Below are positions 60,939-64,000 of a DNA stretch of 64,000 nucleotides, one piece after another. The stretch lies in assembly GCA_963797005.1 (NCBI GenBank), contig CAWCOF010000010.1, positions 62,001-126,000 on the forward strand. The letters are read 5' to 3'. Source of the stretch: AWTP1-13 sp963797005 (GTDB lineage Bacteria > Pseudomonadota > Alphaproteobacteria > Rhizobiales > Hyphomicrobiaceae). Below the pieces are notes generated by a model. It was not told the DNA's origin, ran no database searches, and saw only the letters and a program-made list of their open reading frames with translations. The stretch's first letter is position 1; each line of letters starts with the position of its first letter. Position numbers and translations under genes: made by a program.

Positions 60939-61126
60939 GTCTCCTCCCCGGTTGCCGCCGGTCTCGCGCGATGAGAAGGCGCAGTACCGGCCAGCTTCTC
61001 AACAATGTTCACACAGTCGTGTCGCGATGTGAAGCGCACGCTCACTTGTCGTGTGGCGGCGCAATCGCGATCTAGCCAACAAGCGAGCTAAAGCGTGTCC
61101 GGCAAGGCGCGCCGAGGAGAATGATC

Positions 61127-61348
61127 ATGCTGAGTAAAGTCCAGCGCTGGCGCCGCAAGCGGCTGGTGGCCAGCAACGAGAATGCGCCCGATGCCGCATC
61201 TCGCGGCCACGAGACTGGTACGCCCGGCGACCGGGCGCTCGCCACCGGCGCGGCGCTGGCGGTGTCGCTCGATAACTCGCCGGCCGTCCTGGTGAGCATC
61301 TATGACTACGCGCACCGCTATCGCGACAAGGGCCGGCGCAGCGCCTGA
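61127..61348 (+). CDS. Small basic hypothetical protein
   Basis: A 73-residue frame starting MLSKVQRWRRKRLVASNENA after GAGGAG, spaced seven bases, ending AVLVSIYDYAHRYRDKGRRS. No recognised family. The ribosome binding site is good and the composition protein-like, so it may be real. It converges on htpX with a 13-base gap. Confidence 0.45.
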   Translation: MLSKVQRWRRKRLVASNENAPDAASRGHETGTPGDRALATGAALAVSLDNSPAVLVSIYDYAHRYRDKGRRSA

Positions 61349-61361
61349 GGCGCCTTCGGCC

Positions 61362-62420
61362 TCACGCGGCGGGTGCTTCCAGGGCGCCGGCATAGCGGCG
61401 CAGCGCGTCGACACGTGCGTCGATCGAGGGGTGCGTCGCGAACAGGCCGCTGACCCGCTGCGCCACCGGATTCTCGATGAAGAACGCCTCCATGCGCGAG
61501 GGCACGTCGAGGCTGGCTTGGCCTTCGATCTTGCGCAGCGCGCGCACGAGGGCGTCGGGATTCTTGGTCAGCTCCGCGGAGCCTGCGTCCGCCAGGAACT
61601 CGCGTGAGCGCGACAGGGCGAGCCGGATCAAGGTCGAGACGCCCCAGGTGACAAGGATGATGGCAATGGCGACGGCAATCGCCAGCACGGCCCCGCCGCC
61701 ACCGCTGCTGCTGCGCCCGCCGCGCCGTCCCCCGCCGTTGTCGCCATCGCTGCCCCAGCCGCCGCTGGACCTGGTCGAGCCCCAGGGCCCGTCCGTCTTG
61801 GAGCGCGGCGCCCAGCCGTAGGGGAAATCCCAGCCGCGGATGATGAGGTCGCCGAAAAAGGCGAAGATGCCCGCGAAGATGATGGCCACCACCATCAGCT
61901 GGGTGTCGCGGTTGCGGATGTGGGTGAGCTCGTGCGCCAGCACGGCCTCAAGCTCGTCCTCGCTCAGCGTGTCGACCAGGCCGCGGGTCACGGCCACGAC
62001 GTATTGGCCCTCGCTGAGGCCGCTCGCGTAGGCGTTGAGCGCCGGCGTCTCCATGATCTGCAGCGCCGGCATCGGCAGGCCGCGCGAGATGCACAGGTTC
62101 TCCAGCACATTGTAGAGCTTGGGTGCTTGTGCGCGCGTGACGCTGCGGGCGCCCGTCGCCATGCCGATCAGCGTCTGGTGGGTGAAGTAGGCGACCCCGA
62201 ACCAGGCGAGCGCGGCGAACATGGCGATCGGCCAGGAGCGGCCGAACTGGTGGGCTGCGCCCGCCACGATCTCCGCGAAGGTGCCGCCGAGGAAGGCGCT
62301 CCAGATCAGAAGGAGCGAGAACAGCAGCACGTGCAAGAGCGCCACGAAGCCTGCCAGCAGCAAGGCAGAGCGCACGCGGTTGGCCTGGATGTGTCCGTAG
62401 AGGCCGTAGGCTTGGAACAT
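61362..62420 (-). CDS. htpX: Membrane zinc metalloprotease HtpX
   Basis: A 352-residue M48-family membrane protease that degrades damaged membrane proteins. Two N-terminal and two further hydrophobic segments, the zinc motif VLAHELTHIRNRDTQLMVVA, and the third ligand region SRSREFLADAGSAELTKNPD are intact. A glycine/serine-rich cytoplasmic insert (SSGGWGSDGDNGGGRRGG) is longer than in E. coli HtpX. It follows lemA on the same strand; the pair is a common arrangement. Confidence 0.92.
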   Translation of the reverse strand: MFQAYGLYGHIQANRVRSALLLAGFVALLHVLLFSLLLIWSAFLGGTFAEIVAGAAHQFGRSWPIAMFAALAWFGVAYFTHQTLIGMATGARSVTRAQAPKLYNVLENLCISRGLPMPALQIMETPALNAYASGLSEGQYVVAVTRGLVDTLSEDELEAVLAHELTHIRNRDTQLMVVAIIFAGIFAFFGDLIIRGWDFPYGWAPRSKTDGPWGSTRSSGGWGSDGDNGGGRRGGRSSSGGGGAVLAIAVAIAIILVTWGVSTLIRLALSRSREFLADAGSAELTKNPDALVRALRKIEGQASLDVPSRMEAFFIENPVAQRVSGLFATHPSIDARVDALRRYAGALEAPAA

Positions 62421-62473
62421 GCTGTGGCCTCCCTCTCCCCGCGCTCCGCCGACGTACCCTCGCACGCCATCAG

Positions 62474-62552
62474 CGCGGGGAGAGGGTCGGGGTGAGGGGC
62501 AGATGTAAACGCCGGAGCAAGGTGCTGCCCCTCACCCTAACCCTCTCCCCAC
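62474..62552. repeat. CTCTCCCC/GGGGAGAG hairpin between lemA and htpX
   Basis: GGGGAGAGGGTCGGGGTGAG (62477-62496) pairs with CTCACCCTAACCCTCTCCCC (62530-62549). This CCCTCACCCTAACCCTCTCCC motif is a widespread intergenic repeat. In this location it may separate htpX expression from lemA. Confidence 0.7.
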
Positions 62553-62584
62553 TGAAGAGTGGGGAGAGGGAACACCTGCACCTA

Positions 62585-63151
62585 TCAGAACTTCACCTGC
62601 GGTGCGGCCGTCACGGCCTTGCGCTCCGCCTCGTCGAGGTTGAAGAACTCCTGCGCCGAGAAGCCCATGGGCTGGGCGAACAGCACGGCCGGGAAGCTCT
62701 CGCGCGTGGCGTTGTACTCGGCGGCCGCGTTGTTGAAGAAGCGGCGCGCGGCGGCGATCTTGTTTTCGAGATCGGAAAGCTCGCTCTGCAGCTGCTGGAA
62801 GCTCTGGTTGGCCTTGAGGTCGGGGTAGGCCTCGGCGAGCGCGAAGATCTGGCGCAGCGCGCCCTGCAACACGCCCTCGGCGGCGGCCTGGGCAGCGGGG
62901 CCCTGGGCGCTGACGGCGGCGTTGCGCGCCTTGACGACGTTCTCCAGCGTCTCCTTCTCGTGCGCGGCGTAGCCTTTGACGGTCTCGACCAGGTTGGGCA
63001 CGAGATCGTGGCGCTGCTTGAGCTGCACGTCGATGTCGGAGAAGGCCTGCCGGCAGCGCTGGCGCAGCGAGACGAGGCCGTTGTAGGTCGCAATGACCCA
63101 CAGGACGACCAGCACGACGACGGCCAGTACGATCCAGCCCGCAATTCCCAT
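62585..63151 (-). CDS. lemA: LemA family protein
   Basis: A 188-residue membrane-anchored helical protein: MGIAGWIVLAVVVLVVLWVI, then NGLVSLRQRCRQAFSDIDVQ, LKQRHDLVPNLVETVKGYAA and NSFQQLQ-type LKANQSFQQLQSELSDLENK. LemA proteins are membrane-anchored with a cytoplasmic or periplasmic helical domain; function is unknown but linked to HtpX by frequent neighbourhood. Start ATG at 63151. Confidence 0.9.
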   Translation of the reverse strand: MGIAGWIVLAVVVLVVLWVIATYNGLVSLRQRCRQAFSDIDVQLKQRHDLVPNLVETVKGYAAHEKETLENVVKARNAAVSAQGPAAQAAAEGVLQGALRQIFALAEAYPDLKANQSFQQLQSELSDLENKIAAARRFFNNAAAEYNATRESFPAVLFAQPMGFSAQEFFNLDEAERKAVTAAPQVKF

Positions 63152-63180
63152 CGCAAACCTCCCTGAATAGCCGGGCCTAC

Positions 63181-63259
63181 CTAGTGGAGCGGATTTGACA
63201 TTCGCTACCCACCCAGCCGCGTCCTCGCGAAGCGAATGTCAAATCCAAAGCTCCACTAG
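63181..63259. repeat. CTAGTGG-bounded hairpin element, copy 1
   Basis: A 79-base inverted repeat: CTAGTGGAGCGGATTTGACA on the left and TGTCAAATCCAAAGCTCCAC ending TAG on the right, with an internal TTCGCT...AGCGAA. It neighbours a second element with the same termini. Confidence 0.85.
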
Positions 63260-63272
63260 AACCCAACATTTG

Positions 63273-63349
63273 CTAGTGGTCCTTTCGATTCCAACATTCG
63301 CACCAGAGCGTGCCGAGAAGGGAAGCGAATGTTGGAATCGGACCACTAG
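63273..63349. repeat. CTAGTGG-bounded hairpin element, copy 2
   Basis: A 77-base inverted repeat: CTAGTGGTCCTTTCGATTCC on the left and GGAATCGGACCACTAG on the right, with ACATTCGC...GCGAATGT inside. It shares ends and the ATTCGC core with copy 1 but differs between, so the two are relatives rather than exact duplicates. The pair fills the gap between lemA and xerC. Confidence 0.85.
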
Positions 63350-63437
63350 CACGATTGCCGGCGCCCCTGTTAAGATTCGGTTAACCTTCGGCGGCCAGAT
63401 TCGATGGCGACGGCAGCAGCAGGCCGGCCGAGGCTCC

Positions 63438-64000
63438 ATGCAGGGCGCGACGCTCGAGGCAATCCTGGACGATGGCGCGCTGCCGCTGGCGCATGACCTT
63501 GGGCGTACGATCGCGGCGTGGTTCGATGCGCTCACGCACGAGCGCGGCGCTGCCCAACACACGCTCGACGCCTACGAGCGCGACCTGCGCCAGTTCCTGG
63601 GCTGGCTCAAGGGCGAGCTCGGCCATGCGCCCTGCCTCGCCGACCTTGCCCGACTCGATGCCAAGCGCTTCCGCGCGTTCATGGCGCACCGGCGCCGCGC
63701 CGGGTTCTCGAGCCGCTCCCTGGCGCGCACCATGTCGGCGCTGCGCTCCTTCTTCCGCTGGCTCGAAGCCGAGGAGGTCGTGAAGAACCGCGGCGTGCGG
63801 CAGGTCGCCCTGCCGAAGGTGCCGCATGGCATCCCCAAGCCGCTCACCGTTGCCAGGGCTGCCGCCGTGGTCGATGCCGGGCCGGGCGCGGAGCTCGACT
63901 GGATCGCGGCGCGCGATGCCGCGGTGCTGCTGCTGCTCTACGGGTCTGGCCTGCGCATCTCCGAGGCGCTGGGCCTCACACGCAGCGAAGCGCCGGTGGA
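63438..64000 (+). CDS. xerC: Tyrosine recombinase XerC, N-terminal part
   Basis: The first 187 codons of a XerC-type recombinase; the rest lies outside. The N-terminal core-binding domain includes HTLDAYERDLRQFLGWLKGE and FSSRSLARTMSALRSFFRWL. The catalytic domain begins at KPLTVARAAAVVDAGPGAEL and shows the first catalytic Arg in LLYGSGLRISEALGL. The chromosome-dimer resolvases XerC/XerD have this layout; XerC is favoured over XerD from overall resemblance. It is a housekeeping gene rather than an integrase. Confidence 0.85.
   Translation, partial: MQGATLEAILDDGALPLAHDLGRTIAAWFDALTHERGAAQHTLDAYERDLRQFLGWLKGELGHAPCLADLARLDAKRFRAFMAHRRRAGFSSRSLARTMSALRSFFRWLEAEEVVKNRGVRQVALPKVPHGIPKPLTVARAAAVVDAGPGAELDWIAARDAAVLLLLYGSGLRISEALGLTRSEAPV

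Noticed and set aside
1..64000. tRNA, rRNA, CRISPR arrays, transposases, phage genes
   Set aside because: No cloverleaf, rRNA-like segment, regularly spaced repeat array, transposase or phage structural protein was seen; the only recombinase is the housekeeping XerC.
63438..64000. xerC fragment as a genomic-island integrase
   Set aside because: The N-terminal domain matches the XerC/XerD dimer-resolution enzymes and there is no adjacent tRNA or island cargo in the window.

Overview
The window is a piece of a high-GC alphaproteobacterial chromosome, most likely order Hyphomicrobiales (Rhizobiales). The markers are a phasin, DUF2277, DUF2783, DUF2852 and paired DUF465 proteins, a Rhizobiales-style Zur box, a FixJ-like regulator, and a dense population of intergenic hairpin repeats. 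I see no rRNA, tRNA, CRISPR array, IS element or phage block. Bases 1 to about 5,565 are visibly less GC-rich than the rest and carry nine genes on one strand with very short gaps or overlaps: arsR, a YraQ/ArsP-type permease, a mini-thioredoxin, OsmC, a class II glutamine amidotransferase, a DUF2156 protein, a CDF metal exporter, a CMD/AhpD protein and a thiolase. This looks like one transcriptional unit and possibly a transferred block.

From 5.9 to 12.2 kb are a periplasmic thioredoxin-like protein, a DUF1007 protein divergent from znuA around a Zur-box-like palindrome, an L,D-transpeptidase, a gamma-glutamyltranspeptidase and a ThiO-like oxidase. From 12.2 to 24.4 kb lies an aromatic-degradation district: alpha/beta hydrolase, hmgA, fahA, an MBL-fold protein, an MFS transporter, a flavoprotein hydroxylase followed by a 65-residue DUF2783 protein (resembling the two-component 3-hydroxyphenylacetate 6-hydroxylase), a MetE-like protein and a 2-keto-4-pentenoate hydratase-like enzyme. 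A HigBA-like toxin-antitoxin pair sits between two copies of the fahA 3-prime end. A ParD-like antitoxin with only the stump of its toxin lies nearby.

From 24.6 to 36.9 kb are a MEDS histidine kinase and FixJ-like regulator, a GntR/UTRA regulator, a MaoC hydratase, small conserved proteins (DUF2852, two DUF465), an EamA exporter, a phasin, and an oxyanion/metal cluster (molbindin Mop, a BtuF/FepB-like, a ModA-like and a TupA-like binding protein, none with a permease or ATPase here). A CoxG-like protein and a Crp/Fnr regulator follow.

From 37 to 49.2 kb are pgi, mutL, DUF1028, Uma2, a second gamma-glutamyltransferase, the dTDP-rhamnose genes rfbD and rfbB, a translationally coupled metallopeptidase/ATP-grasp pair, and an agmatinase-type ureohydrolase. 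From 49.3 to 64 kb are a four-PAS GGDEF-EAL protein, an ABM protein, a TcuA-like flavoprotein, NDH-2, a SlcC/ComC-like sulfolactate dehydrogenase pair, a membrane-anchored secreted protein, a GlcD-like dehydrogenase, htpX, lemA and the start of xerC.

A recurring oddity is that at least eight otherwise well-conserved genes carry single-base frameshifts (nine events, eight of them one extra base). This could be gene decay, but sequencing or assembly error is more likely. Each frameshifted gene below gives the evidence for the restored reading.
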